A stretch of 64,000 bases of DNA from Rhizobium sp. 2MFCol3.1 (GCF_000377565.1 NZ_KB898362.1:1-64000), one strand, 5' to 3'. Shown: positions 53,393-63,139, numbered from the stretch's first letter. Translations and numbers: made by a program. The notes: generated by a model not told the origin, from the letters alone.

Positions 53393-53489
53393 GTTTCGGA
53401 CATCGTCTCCCGCAACCAACACGTTCAGGTGATCGTCAGCTTAATTAGCGATGACTTTAACCAATAAGAACGATGGCCAGCGGGGTGTC

Positions 53490-53630
53490 ATGTCGAAATC
53501 AGCTCTTTTGGGTGGCCTCTTTATCGGAGGCCTGTTCGCGATCGTCGTGATGATACCGCTTGTGCATGCGAGCGTGCCCGGTGTCGCGACCAATGGTGTG
53601 TCGCCGCTCGTTTCGTTGCGTGGGAACTGA
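53490..53630 (+). CDS. Possible small membrane protein, 46 residues
   Basis: MSKSALLGGLFIGGLFAIVV has a signal or membrane helix (LLGGLFIGGLFAIVVMIPLV) followed by a polar C-terminus. The SD is weak (GGGG). It lies 98 bases after the preceding small membrane gene on the same strand. Could be chance. Confidence 0.35.
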   Translation: MSKSALLGGLFIGGLFAIVVMIPLVHASVPGVATNGVSPLVSLRGN

Positions 53631-53796
53631 ATAGAGACCGCGACGGCCTTGGTGCTGCCATTAAAGCGGCTTTCGGCCGGCGATATCCGTGGCGAATTTT
53701 GGCGCCTGAAATCTCCCAGGTTTTTGAACAACCCTCTTGCGCTTGTTTTCTATTCATTCTAAATGCCGCCCACGCTTTCGAAAGTAAGCGTCGTGA

Positions 53797-53870
53797 GGCC
53801 TCGTGGCGGAGTGGTGACGCAGAGGACTGCAAATCCTTGTACCCCGGTTCAATTCCGGGCGAGGCCTCCA
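53797..53870 (+). tRNA. tRNA-Cys(GCA)
   Basis: Cloverleaf with acceptor GGCCTCG/CGAGGCC, anticodon loop CTGCAAA with anticodon GCA, T-arm GGTTCAATTCC and encoded CCA end. Confidence 0.95.
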
Positions 53871-53967
53871 AATTTCTCACCGACAGATGATGTGTTTATA
53901 CGTGGCGCGTTAGCAGTACGCGGCCCGTGCGTGCCCGCATATCGAAACTCGTGAATCTCCCCGCATT

Positions 53968-53999
53968 AAAAAACCTGACCGCCATTCAGCGATCAGGTT
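53968..53999 (-). terminator. Terminator of BA14K gene
   Basis: AACCTGA/TCAGGTT stem with a T-run on the minus strand (A-run 53968-53973). Confidence 0.7.
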
Positions 54000-54034
54000 C
54001 ATCAGTATCTATTCCAATCTTGGCGTTGGCTCGA

Positions 54035-54493
54035 TCACGGACCTACGCACTGACGGCGGGGCCCGTAGTTGGGCTGGTAGGTATTGTCCGACGCACGATA
54101 GGAGCGATAGCGGCTGTAGCAATAGTCGACATGCGAATCGCCGGAGCGATAGCGCGGCTGTGCCGCGAGCGCGCCGCCGATAATGGCGCCTGCTGCCAGG
54201 CCACCGATGATCGCGCCGGTGTTGTCGCTATGGCGGCGATAGTAGCGGTCGTCGTAGCGATTGTAGTCGCGGCGATAGTAATCGCGACCACGGTCGCTAT
54301 AGCGATAGCGATCCCTATTGCCATTGCAGTTGCGATACGGGCCGCATCGGTCCCAGTTGTGGCGATTCACATCCGCAGGGTTAGCCCCGAGAATGGAGTC
54401 GTACTGCTTACCCCTGACGTCGAAAGCGCTGGCAGGCGATATACCTCCCAGCGATGTCATCAGTGCCACGGCGATAATGGCCAATTTCTTCAT
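54035..54493 (-). CDS. BA14K family protein
   Basis: 152 residues. Signal peptide (AIIAVALMTSLGGISPASA), an Arg/Tyr/Asp-rich low-complexity middle (RDYYRRDYNRYDDRYYRR), a Gly/Ala helix (AIIGGLAAGAIIGGALAA) and the C-terminal BA14K-type segment CYSRYRSYRASDNTYQP. Brucella BA14K is an immunoreactive, lectin-like surface protein. The ATG at 54493 is chosen over an earlier one because it makes a proper signal peptide. Confidence 0.85.
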   Translation of the reverse strand: MKKLAIIAVALMTSLGGISPASAFDVRGKQYDSILGANPADVNRHNWDRCGPYRNCNGNRDRYRYSDRGRDYYRRDYNRYDDRYYRRHSDNTGAIIGGLAAGAIIGGALAAQPRYRSGDSHVDYCYSRYRSYRASDNTYQPNYGPRRQCVGP

Positions 54494-54718
54494 TTCAGAC
54501 CTCACAATCCACAGAGATGCTTCATCGTTGTCCCATGGCGGGATAACGCGCATTTCGGCAACTCGTTCCAATCACTTGGTTTTGCTCAGCATTCGCCAGT
54601 GAATGCGGCGATTTCGTGTGGGTTAACCCTGCGCCCCGAATGCCCCTCTGGCACTTTCATTGGTTCGGTCGCTGCTTTATGACACTTTTATGACAATACC
54701 CTTTCATGGATGGATACT

Positions 54719-55360
54719 ATGCTGAGCTGGTTTCGGAAACTCATGCCACGCGAAGACCGGTTCTTCGATCTCTTCGCGCAGCACGCGAAAACAGTCGTGG
54801 GTGCGGCCGAAGCGCTGAACGAACTGCTTTCCGGAAACGACACCGAGAAGCACTGCGCCCGCATCGTCACGCTTGAGAACGAGGCCGACGATATCACCCG
54901 CGATGTCCTGCTCGCCGTTCGCCGCAGCTTCATCACGCCGTTCGACCGCGTCGACATCAAGGACCTCATCCAGTCGATGGATGACGCCATCGACATGATG
55001 CACAAGACGGTCAAGACCATCCGCCTGTTCGAGCAGAAGAGCTTCGATCCCGTGATGCAGGAGATGGGCAAGACGATCGTCGAGGCCGCCCATATGATCG
55101 CGGAGGCCATTCCGCTTCTCGACCGAATCAACGCCAACGCCCCTCGCCTGACGGCGATCGCGGAAGCTGTGACGCGGATCGAGGGACGGTCGGACGAGCT
55201 GCACGATCAGGGGCTGAAAGACCTCTTCCACAAGCACGGCGCCACCAACCCGATGGCCTACATCATCGGCAGCGAGATCTACGGCGAGCTCGAAAAGGTC
55301 GTCGACCGCTTCGAGGACGTCGCCAACGAGATCAGCGGCATCGTGATCGAGAACGTCTGA
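54719..55360 (+). CDS. DUF47 (PhoU-like) phosphate transport accessory protein
   Basis: 213 residues, helical PhoU-like fold (MLSWFRKLMPREDRFFDLF). Accessory to PiT transporters. Its stop overlaps the pit start (TGATG). An alternative ATG at 54710 adds three residues. Confidence 0.88.
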   Translation: MLSWFRKLMPREDRFFDLFAQHAKTVVGAAEALNELLSGNDTEKHCARIVTLENEADDITRDVLLAVRRSFITPFDRVDIKDLIQSMDDAIDMMHKTVKTIRLFEQKSFDPVMQEMGKTIVEAAHMIAEAIPLLDRINANAPRLTAIAEAVTRIEGRSDELHDQGLKDLFHKHGATNPMAYIIGSEIYGELEKVVDRFEDVANEISGIVIENV

Positions 55361-56364
55361 TGGATGCCACCCTTGCCTTCCCGCTGCTTGCCGGGCTGAT
55401 CGCGGTTGCGCTGTTCTTCGACTTTCTGAACGGGCTGCATGATGCGGCGAACTCGATCGCGACGATCGTCTCGACGCGCGTTCTGAGGCCGCAGTTCGCC
55501 GTCGCCTGGGCGGCCTTCTTCAATTTCATCGCCTTCCTGTTCTTCGGACTGCATGTCGCCGAGACGCTGGGGACCGGCATCATCGATCCGGCCATCGTCT
55601 CGCCCATGGTGATTTTCGCGGCGCTGATGGGCGCGATCATCTGGAATATCGTCACCTGGGTGTTCGGCATCCCCTCAAGTTCGTCGCACGCGCTCGTCGG
55701 CGGGCTGGTTGGTGCGGGGCTCGCCAAGGTCGGTTTCAGCTCGATCGTCTGGAGCGGTCTCTTGAAGACAGCCGGCGCGATCCTCATGTCGCCGATGATC
55801 GGCTTCCTTTTGGCGCTATTTCTCGTGCTCATCGTCTCATGGCTCTTCGTGCGGCAGACACCTTTCGCGGTCGACCGCACCTTCCGCATCATGCAGTTCG
55901 TCTCGGCGTCGCTCTATTCGCTCGGACACGGCGGCAATGATGCGCAGAAGACCATGGGGATCATCGCCATCCTGCTTTATTCGCAGGGCTATCTCGGCGG
56001 CAGCTTCCATGTGCCGCTGTGGGTGGTGCTCTCCTGCCAGTCGGCAATGGCGCTCGGCACGCTGTTCGGCGGCTGGCGCATTGTGCACACGATGGGATCG
56101 AAGATCACGCGGCTGAACCCGATGCAGGGCTTTTGCGCGGAGACCGGCGGCGCGCTGACGCTGTTCGGCGCCACATGGCTCGGGATCCCCGTCTCGACCA
56201 CACACACGATCACCGGCGCGATCATCGGCGTCGGTGCGGCGCGGCGGGTGTCTGCAGTGCGCTGGGGCCTTGCGGGCAATATCGTCGTCGCCTGGGTGGT
56301 GACGCTGCCGGCCGCCGCATTGATCGCCGCCGCCTTCTACTGGATCGCCGGCCTTTTCGCCTGA
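55360..56364 (+). CDS. pit: Low-affinity inorganic phosphate transporter PiT
   Basis: 334 residues, about ten membrane helices. Two internally repeated signatures FDFLNGLHDAANSIATIVST and SLGHGGNDAQKTMGI. H+/Pi symport. Translationally coupled to the upstream DUF47 gene. Confidence 0.92.
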   Translation: MDATLAFPLLAGLIAVALFFDFLNGLHDAANSIATIVSTRVLRPQFAVAWAAFFNFIAFLFFGLHVAETLGTGIIDPAIVSPMVIFAALMGAIIWNIVTWVFGIPSSSSHALVGGLVGAGLAKVGFSSIVWSGLLKTAGAILMSPMIGFLLALFLVLIVSWLFVRQTPFAVDRTFRIMQFVSASLYSLGHGGNDAQKTMGIIAILLYSQGYLGGSFHVPLWVVLSCQSAMALGTLFGGWRIVHTMGSKITRLNPMQGFCAETGGALTLFGATWLGIPVSTTHTITGAIIGVGAARRVSAVRWGLAGNIVVAWVVTLPAAALIAAAFYWIAGLFA

Positions 56365-56374
56365 GCGATTAATA

Positions 56375-56659
56375 TCAGGAGGCGGAATTCCGCCTCCTGT
56401 GCCACCAAACCGAAAATCGTCGTCTCATTCGCCGCGCAACATGCAGGTCGTGCGACAGCACCAGCACGCCGAGCGGAATCATCCAGAAGCCGAGAATCGG
56501 AAGAAAGCCGAGACATCCGCCAAAAATCAGCAGTCCGCCGATCAAAAGCCTTGCTATGCGCGACTTCGGCAACGGAATGCGGGTCGGCCCCATAACGATG
56601 TGGCCGGTGGTGTGATCGATGCCAAAGCGTTTGGCGGTGTTTTTTGGGGTCTCGGTCAT
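56375..56659 (-). CDS. Small membrane protein with PGPGW-like segment
   Basis: 94 residues. Two hydrophobic segments (LLIGGLLIFGGCLGFLPILG and WMIPLGVLVLS) resembling the PGPGW transmembrane family, followed by an Arg-rich C-terminus. Start at MTETPKN; upstream ATGs are possible. Convergent with pit; function unknown. Confidence 0.65.
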   Translation of the reverse strand: MTETPKNTAKRFGIDHTTGHIVMGPTRIPLPKSRIARLLIGGLLIFGGCLGFLPILGFWMIPLGVLVLSHDLHVARRMRRRFSVWWHRRRNSAS

Positions 56660-56776
56660 CCACAGCATGTGGGGATAACCTGAATGATTGCAAGGAGATG
56701 TCATTTTTTTGAAAAAACCGCTTGGCAAATCGAGCAAGCATTTGTATTAGCCCACTCACACCGCGGCGAGCGGTGA

Positions 56777-56851
56777 TCCCTGGTAGCTCAGCGGTAGAGC
56801 ATTCGACTGTTAATCGACAGGTCGCCGGTTCGAATCCGGCCCGGGGAGCCA
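56777..56851 (+). tRNA. tRNA-Asn(GTT)
   Basis: Cloverleaf with acceptor TCCCTGG/CCGGGGA, anticodon loop CTGTTAA with anticodon GTT, T-arm GGTTCGAATCC and an encoded CCA end. Confidence 0.95.
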
Positions 56852-56857
56852 GTTTCT

Positions 56858-56894
56858 AAAAGGCCTGCATTGAAAAATGCAGGCCTTTTTCTTT
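56858..56894 (+). terminator. Terminator of tRNA-Asn
   Basis: AAAAGGCCTGCAT and ATGCAGGCCTTTT arms, then TTTTTCTTTT. Confidence 0.85.
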
Positions 56895-57001
56895 TCCGAA
56901 ATCAAAACGATAGGTTTCGCGCCGAGCTTCTCTCGGCGGCGGTGCGATTGTTTCATCCCCGTGGGCGATCTAGCCACGGGGATAAAGACGAAGCGGCGAT
57001 A

Positions 57002-57184
57002 TCAATAGCCGCAGGAGCGTCCTTCGTTCGGCCTGAAGCCATCGGAGCAGGCGCGGTTCATGGAATCGCCTGGCACATAGCCGGATGCGGACCCCGCGGA
57101 TGTCGGGTAGCCCGCGCATCCTGTCGTGAGCGCCGAAAGGCCGATCAGCGTGATCGCGGCCACGACGTTTGAAATTCGCTTCAT
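57002..57184 (-). CDS. Small lipoprotein-like protein
   Basis: 60 residues. N-terminal signal (VVAAITLIGLSALTTGC) with a lipobox-like LTTGC at Cys23; the mature part has two more cysteines (NRACSDGFRPNEGRSC). Similar short secreted Cys proteins are common in rhizobia. Function unknown. Confidence 0.65.
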   Translation of the reverse strand: MKRISNVVAAITLIGLSALTTGCAGYPTSAGSASGYVPGDSMNRACSDGFRPNEGRSCGY

Positions 57185-57293
57185 ATGGACCTCTCCTCGA
57201 AACTGTCTCTGCTATTAAGCTAGCGCACATCCACCAAACGCCACGTAAATTTCTTAGGTCACGCTAGGCGAACGCTCGTCGTGGCTGGGCACC

Positions 57294-58517
57294 CTACCCT
57301 TGCAGCGTGTCGACCTTGCGAAGATCCGGGAACAGCCGGGTCCAAAGGAGCACCACGACAATGGTTCCGACCCCGCCGATGACGCCGGCGGCGACGGGAC
57401 CCATCATGCCGGCCAGCATGCCCGATTCAAATTCGCCGAGCTGGTTCGAGGTGCCGATGAAGAGCGAGTTGACGGCGTTCACACGTCCGCGCATCGAATC
57501 CGGGGTCAGAAGCTGAACCAGCGAGCTGCGCACCACGACGCTGACCGTATCGGCAGCGCCCACCACCAGCAGCGCGGCGATCGAGAGCGCGATGTTGGTC
57601 GATACGGCAAAGACGATCGTCGCGACGCCGAACACAGCCACGGCGGTCAACATCTTCGCTCCGACCTTGCTGGTCAGCGAGCGTCTTGCCAGAACGATCG
57701 ACATGGAGAGAGCGCCGACGGCCGGGGCCGCGCGCAGCATGCCGAGGCCCCAGGGGCCGGCATGCAGGATATCGCTGGCGAACATCGGCAGAAGTGCAGT
57801 GGCGCCGCCCAGCAGAACGGCGAAGAGGTCGAGCGAGATGGTGCCGAGCATCACCGGCTTGCTCTTGATGAAGGAGACGCCGGCAAAGACCGAAGCGAGC
57901 GTGACCGGTTCGCGCTTGCTCGGCGTCCATTCCATGCGGATCGAAATGACGTTGACGCTTGCAACGGTAAACAGGACAGCGGCCACGGCGAAAGGAGCGA
58001 CGGCATCGACGCCATAAAGCAGGCCACCCAGCGACGGTCCGACGATCAGCGCCGTCTGCATCATCGAGGTCGATGTCGCCACAGCGCGCTGCAGCAGCGA
58101 GGGCGGCATGATGCTGGGGAGAAGTGCCGCCATCGTCGGGCGCTCGAAGGCGACGGTCGCGCCCATGATCGTCACCGCCGTCAGGATGCCCGCCGGCGTC
58201 AGCCAGTTCTGCCAGGTGGCGACGGCAAGTGCTGCCGACACGGTGGCGAGGATCAGCTGGCAGACGAGGCCGATACGCCTTCGGTCGAAGCGATCGGCGA
58301 CGTGGCCGACCACGAAGGTCAACACCACCATCGGCAGGAACTGGCAGAGCCCAACCATGGCCAACGCGAAGGCGCTATGGGTCTGATCGTAGATCATCCA
58401 GCCCATGGCGATGGCGACGCACTGAAAGGAGAGAGAGGAAAAGACGCGGGAAGCCGCGAAATTGAGATAGCCGGGATGGCGCAGAACGCTATCCTGGTGA
58501 ACTGCTGATGCATCCAT
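57294..58517 (-). CDS. MFS transporter
   Basis: 407 residues, twelve hydrophobic helices, with the MFS loop-2 motif GHVADRFDRRRIG and a second-half LFIGTSNQLGEFESG. Resembles enterobactin-exporter-like (EntS/MFS_3) transporters. The substrate is unknown. It stands alone. Confidence 0.87.
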   Translation of the reverse strand: MDASAVHQDSVLRHPGYLNFAASRVFSSLSFQCVAIAMGWMIYDQTHSAFALAMVGLCQFLPMVVLTFVVGHVADRFDRRRIGLVCQLILATVSAALAVATWQNWLTPAGILTAVTIMGATVAFERPTMAALLPSIMPPSLLQRAVATSTSMMQTALIVGPSLGGLLYGVDAVAPFAVAAVLFTVASVNVISIRMEWTPSKREPVTLASVFAGVSFIKSKPVMLGTISLDLFAVLLGGATALLPMFASDILHAGPWGLGMLRAAPAVGALSMSIVLARRSLTSKVGAKMLTAVAVFGVATIVFAVSTNIALSIAALLVVGAADTVSVVVRSSLVQLLTPDSMRGRVNAVNSLFIGTSNQLGEFESGMLAGMMGPVAAGVIGGVGTIVVVLLWTRLFPDLRKVDTLQG

Positions 58518-58696
58518 GAGAAAACTGTCCGGAGCGCTGCCGACAGCGCGCCTCTGAGGGTTATTGCTGCAACCGTTTCCGCCCGGACCGGCGTGCTTGT
58601 CAATGGCAGCGGGGCCGCTTTCCGTTCGGCTCTGCTAAAACACGTGATCGTGACCGCCGGCGGTGCTTGCCGCGGCGGTCATGCGATCAGGGATCG

Positions 58697-59131
58697 TTAT
58701 CTTTTCTTCTTTGTCGAACGGACTTTGACCGGTGCCGGCGGCGGGATCAGTTCGGCGTCGGCGTAGCAGTAGCCGGCGACCCAGCCGTCGCTGGCGAAGA
58801 GCTTGGAATCGCCCTCCGCGTGCCACTGGCAAGTCAGCGAGTTGGCGTCCCATGCGGTAACAGTCACATCGTAGACGCCCTTGCCGGCGAAAGTGGTTTT
58901 CGGATTGCCAGTCAGACGCCAGCCCTCGGCCGGCTGCATCGTCCATGACACCCTCTGGCCCTTGCGGGCTTTCTGCTTGATGCCGAATTCGGGGGTCTGG
59001 CAGCGGTTGGTGGCGGGATCGCAGTTCATTTTCGCCGTCGACATCTGCGTCGGCGTATTTGTGACCACCGTCTGGCAACTGCTGAGCGTAAACGCCACGA
59101 GTGTCATGGCCAAGGCAACTTCATACCACAT
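58697..59131 (-). CDS. Hypothetical lipoprotein
   Basis: 144 residues. Signal peptide (VALAMTLVAFTLSSC) with lipobox LSSC, beta-rich mature domain with cysteine pairs (NCDPATNRCQTP, SLTCQW, AGYCYADAE) and a basic tail. Start at MWYEVALAM is chosen; an ATG seven codons upstream is possible. Family not recognised. Confidence 0.6.
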   Translation of the reverse strand: MWYEVALAMTLVAFTLSSCQTVVTNTPTQMSTAKMNCDPATNRCQTPEFGIKQKARKGQRVSWTMQPAEGWRLTGNPKTTFAGKGVYDVTVTAWDANSLTCQWHAEGDSKLFASDGWVAGYCYADAELIPPPAPVKVRSTKKKR

Positions 59132-59252
59132 ATCCGGCCTCCCATCCGTCACATGCTATCGATGGGGACCACATTACAGCATTACGACAACTGTCGCGCT
59201 TCACCGTTCGGGTGATACCGGCACATACGTTTACATCGAACGGCAATGGCGA

Positions 59253-59843
59253 TCAGCCAAGCGAGGTGTGCGATGTGTGGTCGGCTACGTATCGCCTTGG
59301 CGCCTTCGCCTTCTCCCTGAGATTGTCGAAAAGCGCATAGCCGCCGGTCCAGCGACCGAAGCCGCTTGCGATATTGATGTGGCCAGCCAGACCGATGTTT
59401 CTAAGCTCGGTCTTCCACAGACGCGCATAAAGCGTCAGTCGGTCGAGCTCCATGTAATGGTCGTTAAGGCTGCCAACGGTGATGCTGGGAAACGGCAACG
59501 CCCGTGTCGGCATCGGCCCGAAGCGGATGGCGGCATCCGGGTGTCGCTGTTCCGTGGGGCGCAGGTCGCAGGGGGCGACGAGGAGCGCGCCCTTGATGCG
59601 GCGCGCCGATGGCCGGTCGGCGAACTTCGCCGTTAGCAGGCAGCCGAGGCTATGGGCGACGATATAGGCCTCGCCGTGCTCGAGCAGCACCTCTTCGAGC
59701 CGGTCGGCCCAGCGATCGACCAAGGGATCGTCCCAGTCGTCCTGCTCCACCAGAACGCTATCGGGGTGATCTCGGAGCCAGTATCGCTGCCAGTGGCCCT
59801 CGCCGGACCCGTAGAGGCCGGGGATGATCAGTGTCGCGGTCAT
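59253..59843 (-). CDS. RBBP9/YdeN family alpha/beta hydrolase
   Basis: 196 residues. IIPGLYGSGEGHWQRYW, nucleophile Ser in VAHSLGC, and the C-terminal GHINIASGFGRW with the catalytic His. Serine hydrolase of unknown substrate. A small gene precedes it by nine bases on the same strand. Confidence 0.87.
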   Translation of the reverse strand: MTATLIIPGLYGSGEGHWQRYWLRDHPDSVLVEQDDWDDPLVDRWADRLEEVLLEHGEAYIVAHSLGCLLTAKFADRPSARRIKGALLVAPCDLRPTEQRHPDAAIRFGPMPTRALPFPSITVGSLNDHYMELDRLTLYARLWKTELRNIGLAGHINIASGFGRWTGGYALFDNLREKAKAPRRYVADHTSHTSLG

Positions 59844-59852
59844 CGCTCCCTC

Positions 59853-60053
59853 CTAAAAATCGGAATAGCGCGGGCTGTGCATGAGCGCAGAGATTTCGTC
59901 CGTCATCTGCATGATGCGCTCGCGCAGATCGGCACCCGTGCCGTCCTCGACATCCTCGCTGCCGAAACAATATCGCGCCTCGTGCAGCTCGAGCCTCGCT
60001 TCCAGCTGGTCGCGGATGGTGCAAAGGCGATCGAAATGCCGGATGATACTCAT
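59853..60053 (-). CDS. Hypothetical small protein, 66 residues
   Basis: Helical (FDRLCTIRDQLEARLELHE), soluble, no recognised family. Nine bases upstream of the RBBP9-like gene, so they are likely co-transcribed. RBS AGGAGAG lies upstream. Confidence 0.6.
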   Translation of the reverse strand: MSIIRHFDRLCTIRDQLEARLELHEARYCFGSEDVEDGTGADLRERIMQMTDEISALMHSPRYSDF

Positions 60054-60298
60054 CGTCGTCTCTCCTGTGCGGCTGCGTTTTTCGGGCCGCCATCTGATGA
60101 GAGCAGTATTCTCTATCTTTTTAGTGGATTAAAGGAATGAGCATCCCTGCATGCGCGAACAAGGGGAAAAATCGGCATGCCGATCTCGCCTGAGGGCGAC
60201 GATCGACCCGCCAGGCGACCCGCGACGCGCGCAACCTCCGATGCTGTCGGATAATTTACCGATGTGCCGCGTTAAATCTTTATTCAGGCTGAAACTTT

Positions 60299-60328
60299 TG
60301 ATCCACACTCCCCGTAGCTTCGTAACAG
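60299..60328 (+). promoter_or_regulatory. RpoE/ChrR (ECF11)-type promoter, TGATCC-N18-TAACAG
   Basis: TGATCC at 60299-60304 and TAACAG at 60323-60328, spacing exactly 18. Matches the Rhodobacter RpoE singlet-oxygen consensus TGATCC-N18-TAAGA except for the last bases. It lies 31 bases before the photolyase start, and photolyase is an RpoE target in that species. Confidence 0.6.
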
Positions 60329-60359
60329 AAGCAACACAGAAACAAGGGGATCACATTCA

Positions 60360-61805
60360 TTGTCCGACGATGCCGCAAAGCCGCTTATCCTCTGGTTTCG
60401 CAAGGATCTTCGCCTCGACGACAATCATGCGCTGCATGCTGCCTGCCGCACCGGACGCCCGATCATTCCCCTCTACATCCGTGAGCCCTCCTCTTCCGGC
60501 ACCGGGCCCTTGGGCGGCGCGCAAGAGTGGTGGCTGCATCATTCGCTCGTGTCGCTCACGGCATCGATCGAAGCGCTTGGCGGCTCGCTCAATCTTGTGA
60601 GCGGCGATGCGCTCGATGTGCTCGTCGACCTGATCAAGAAGACCGGCGCGGACACCGTCATGTGGAACCGCCGCTACGATCCGCCCGGAATCGCAATCGA
60701 CACGCGCATCAAGCGGGAGCTCGAGCAGCAGGGCCTGGATGCGCAGAGCTTCGCCGGCCAGCTGCTGCATGAGCCGTCGCGGCTGAAGACGGGTGGTGGG
60801 ACGCCCTACCGCGTCTATACGCCGTTCTGGCGGGCACTCGAAGGCGGCGGCGAGCCGCCCCATCCTGTTGATGCGCCCAAGAAGGCACACTTTGCAGCAC
60901 CACTGCCAGCAAGCGAGAAATTGCCGTCCTGGAGGCTTCTGCCGACCAAGCCGGACTGGGCCAAGGATTTCGCCGAGGTCTGGACTGCCGGAGAAGAGGC
61001 GGCGCGCGAGCGGCTTGCGGATTTTCTCGATCAGAGCCTCGAAGGCTACAAGGCCGACCGTGACTTTCCGGCCAAGCAGTCGACCTCGATGATGTCCCCC
61101 TATCTGGCGCTCGGCGTGATATCGCCTGCGCGCATATGGGAGGAGACGCGCGGCCTTGACGTGCCGTCGGACGATCTCGTTCATTTCCGCAAGGAGCTCG
61201 CCTGGCGCGAATTCTCCTACCATTTGCTGTTTCACTTTCCGAAGCTGCCATACGCCAATTGGAACGACCGTTTCGATGGGTTCGAATGGAGCAACAGCAC
61301 CGCGCATTTCCGCGCTTGGACCAAGGGCATGACCGGCTATCCGATCGTCGACGCCGGCATGCGTCAGCTCTGGAAGCACGGCTTCATGCACAACCGGGTG
61401 CGGATGATCGTCGCCTCGTTCCTGATCAAGGATCTGATGATCGACTGGCGTCGCGGCGAAGCCTGGTTTCGCGACACGCTTGTCGATGCCGACCCGGCAA
61501 GCAATGCGGCGAGCTGGCAATGGGTGGCGGGCTGCGGGGCGGATGCCGCCCCCTTCTTCCGTATCTTCAATCCGGTGCTGCAGGGCGAGAAGTTCGATCG
61601 CGATGGCGCTTATGTCCGCGAGTTCGTTCCCGAGCTTGCGGCGCTCGACAGCAAATACATCCACAAGCCATTCGCGGCACCTCAAAGTGTGCTCGACAAG
61701 GCGGATATCAAGCTTGGCGAAACCTATCCCAAGCCGATCGTCGACCACGCGACCGCCCGCGACCGGGCGTTGAAAGCCTACAACGCCGTAAAGGACGCAG
61801 CATGA
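60360..61805 (+). CDS. phrB: Deoxyribodipyrimidine photolyase
   Basis: 481 residues. N-terminal antenna-binding domain (LILWFRKDLRLDDNHAL) and C-terminal FAD-binding domain with STSMMSPYLALGVISP, WREFSYHLLF and the TGYPIVDAGMRQLW and MIVASFLIKDL helices. Repairs CPDs by light. Start is a TTG at 60360, with AAGGGG about eight bases upstream; no nearer ATG exists. Stop overlaps the next ATG (ATGA). Confidence 0.93.
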   Translation: MSDDAAKPLILWFRKDLRLDDNHALHAACRTGRPIIPLYIREPSSSGTGPLGGAQEWWLHHSLVSLTASIEALGGSLNLVSGDALDVLVDLIKKTGADTVMWNRRYDPPGIAIDTRIKRELEQQGLDAQSFAGQLLHEPSRLKTGGGTPYRVYTPFWRALEGGGEPPHPVDAPKKAHFAAPLPASEKLPSWRLLPTKPDWAKDFAEVWTAGEEAARERLADFLDQSLEGYKADRDFPAKQSTSMMSPYLALGVISPARIWEETRGLDVPSDDLVHFRKELAWREFSYHLLFHFPKLPYANWNDRFDGFEWSNSTAHFRAWTKGMTGYPIVDAGMRQLWKHGFMHNRVRMIVASFLIKDLMIDWRRGEAWFRDTLVDADPASNAASWQWVAGCGADAAPFFRIFNPVLQGEKFDRDGAYVREFVPELAALDSKYIHKPFAAPQSVLDKADIKLGETYPKPIVDHATARDRALKAYNAVKDAA

Positions 61806-63139
61806 ACGCCCATTTTCACCACCCGCACAGTCGCTTGAAGATCGCGGTCATCGGCTCCGGCGTCTCCGGGGCATCGGCGGCATGGGCGCTCAATCCGCTG
61901 CATGACGTAACGCTCTATGAGAAGGAAACGCGCGCCGGCGGCCACACTGCCACCGTTGATGTCGATTACGATGGGGTGCACATTCCCGTCGATACCGGCT
62001 TCATCGTCTACAACGAGCCGAACTACCCGAAACTGACCGCGCTGTTTGCGCGGCTCGGCGTCGCCACCCATGCCAGCGACATGAGCTTTTCGCTGTCGCT
62101 CGACCATGGCAAGCTGGAGTGGAGCGGCAGCGGCCTGTCTTCGATCTTCGCGCAGAAACGCAATCTGGTGCGCCCGTCCTTCCTCTTGATGATCCGCGAG
62201 ATCCTGCGCTTCAACAAGACCTGCCTCATCGACCGCGCCGCCGGCCACCTCGCCGCGCGATCGATCGGCGACTATCTCGACTGGCGCGGCTTCTCGCCGG
62301 GGTTCACCAACAATTATCTGGTGCCGATGGCAGCTGCGATCTGGTCGACGCCGGCGGCGAAGATGATGCAGTTTCCGGCCGAGCATTTCGTCAACTTCTT
62401 CGACAATCACCGCCTGATCTATTCCAGGCAGCACCAGTGGCGCACGGTGACCGGCGGAAGCCGCAACTATCTCGAAAAACTGCTTGAGCCTCTGGGCGAC
62501 CGGTTGAAGCTCGGGCTCGGCGTGCGCGCCGTGATCAGGACCGAGACCGGCGTCACCATCGTTGATGACCGCGGCGAGGAGCGCCGCTTCGACAAGGTGA
62601 TCCTTGCCGCGCATAGCGATCAGACGCGGCGCATGCTCGTCGATGCGACCGAGCAGGAAAAACGGCTGCTGGCGGCGGTTCCCTATCAGCCGAACAGGGT
62701 GGTGCTCCACCGCGATCCGATGCTGATGCCGCAGCGCCGGAAGGTCTGGGCGTCCTGGAACTACCTTCGTTCCAGCTCGGCTAACGGTAACGCCGATGTC
62801 GCCGTCACCTACTGGATGAACAAGCTGCAGGCGATCGACGATCGCTTCCCGTTGTTCGTGACGCTCAACCCCGATCGCGAGCCCGACCCGCGCAAGGTCT
62901 TCGCGGAGTTCAGCTACGAGCATCCGCAGTTCTCCGCCGACAGCGTTCAGGCGCAGCGCGCGCTTATGGATATACAGGGGCGCAATGGCTGCTACTTCGC
63001 CGGCGCCTGGACGGGCTATGGGTTCCATGAGGACGGGTTGAGTTCTGGCCTTGCAGCCGCCAAGGCGCTCGGCGCGGCGCTGCCGTGGAGCACGCTCAAG
63101 ACTGATAACGTCGAACCGGAGCTGGACGCCGTCGCATGA
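61802..63139 (+). CDS. FAD-dependent oxidoreductase, amine-oxidase-like
   Basis: 445 residues. N-terminal FAD motif IAVIGSGVSGASAAWAL and C-terminal GCYFAGAWTGYGFHEDGL. This type occurs next to DUF1365 and cyclopropane synthase genes, including in the Rhodobacter RpoE operon. Overlaps phrB and the next gene by four bases. Probably acts on a lipid or fatty-acid chain; the reaction is unproven. Confidence 0.87.
   Translation: MNAHFHHPHSRLKIAVIGSGVSGASAAWALNPLHDVTLYEKETRAGGHTATVDVDYDGVHIPVDTGFIVYNEPNYPKLTALFARLGVATHASDMSFSLSLDHGKLEWSGSGLSSIFAQKRNLVRPSFLLMIREILRFNKTCLIDRAAGHLAARSIGDYLDWRGFSPGFTNNYLVPMAAAIWSTPAAKMMQFPAEHFVNFFDNHRLIYSRQHQWRTVTGGSRNYLEKLLEPLGDRLKLGLGVRAVIRTETGVTIVDDRGEERRFDKVILAAHSDQTRRMLVDATEQEKRLLAAVPYQPNRVVLHRDPMLMPQRRKVWASWNYLRSSSANGNADVAVTYWMNKLQAIDDRFPLFVTLNPDREPDPRKVFAEFSYEHPQFSADSVQAQRALMDIQGRNGCYFAGAWTGYGFHEDGLSSGLAAAKALGAALPWSTLKTDNVEPELDAVA

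Noticed and set aside
60151..60600. 149-residue ORF before the photolyase
   Set aside because: It overlaps the promoter and the N-terminus of the photolyase in another frame and shows no family.
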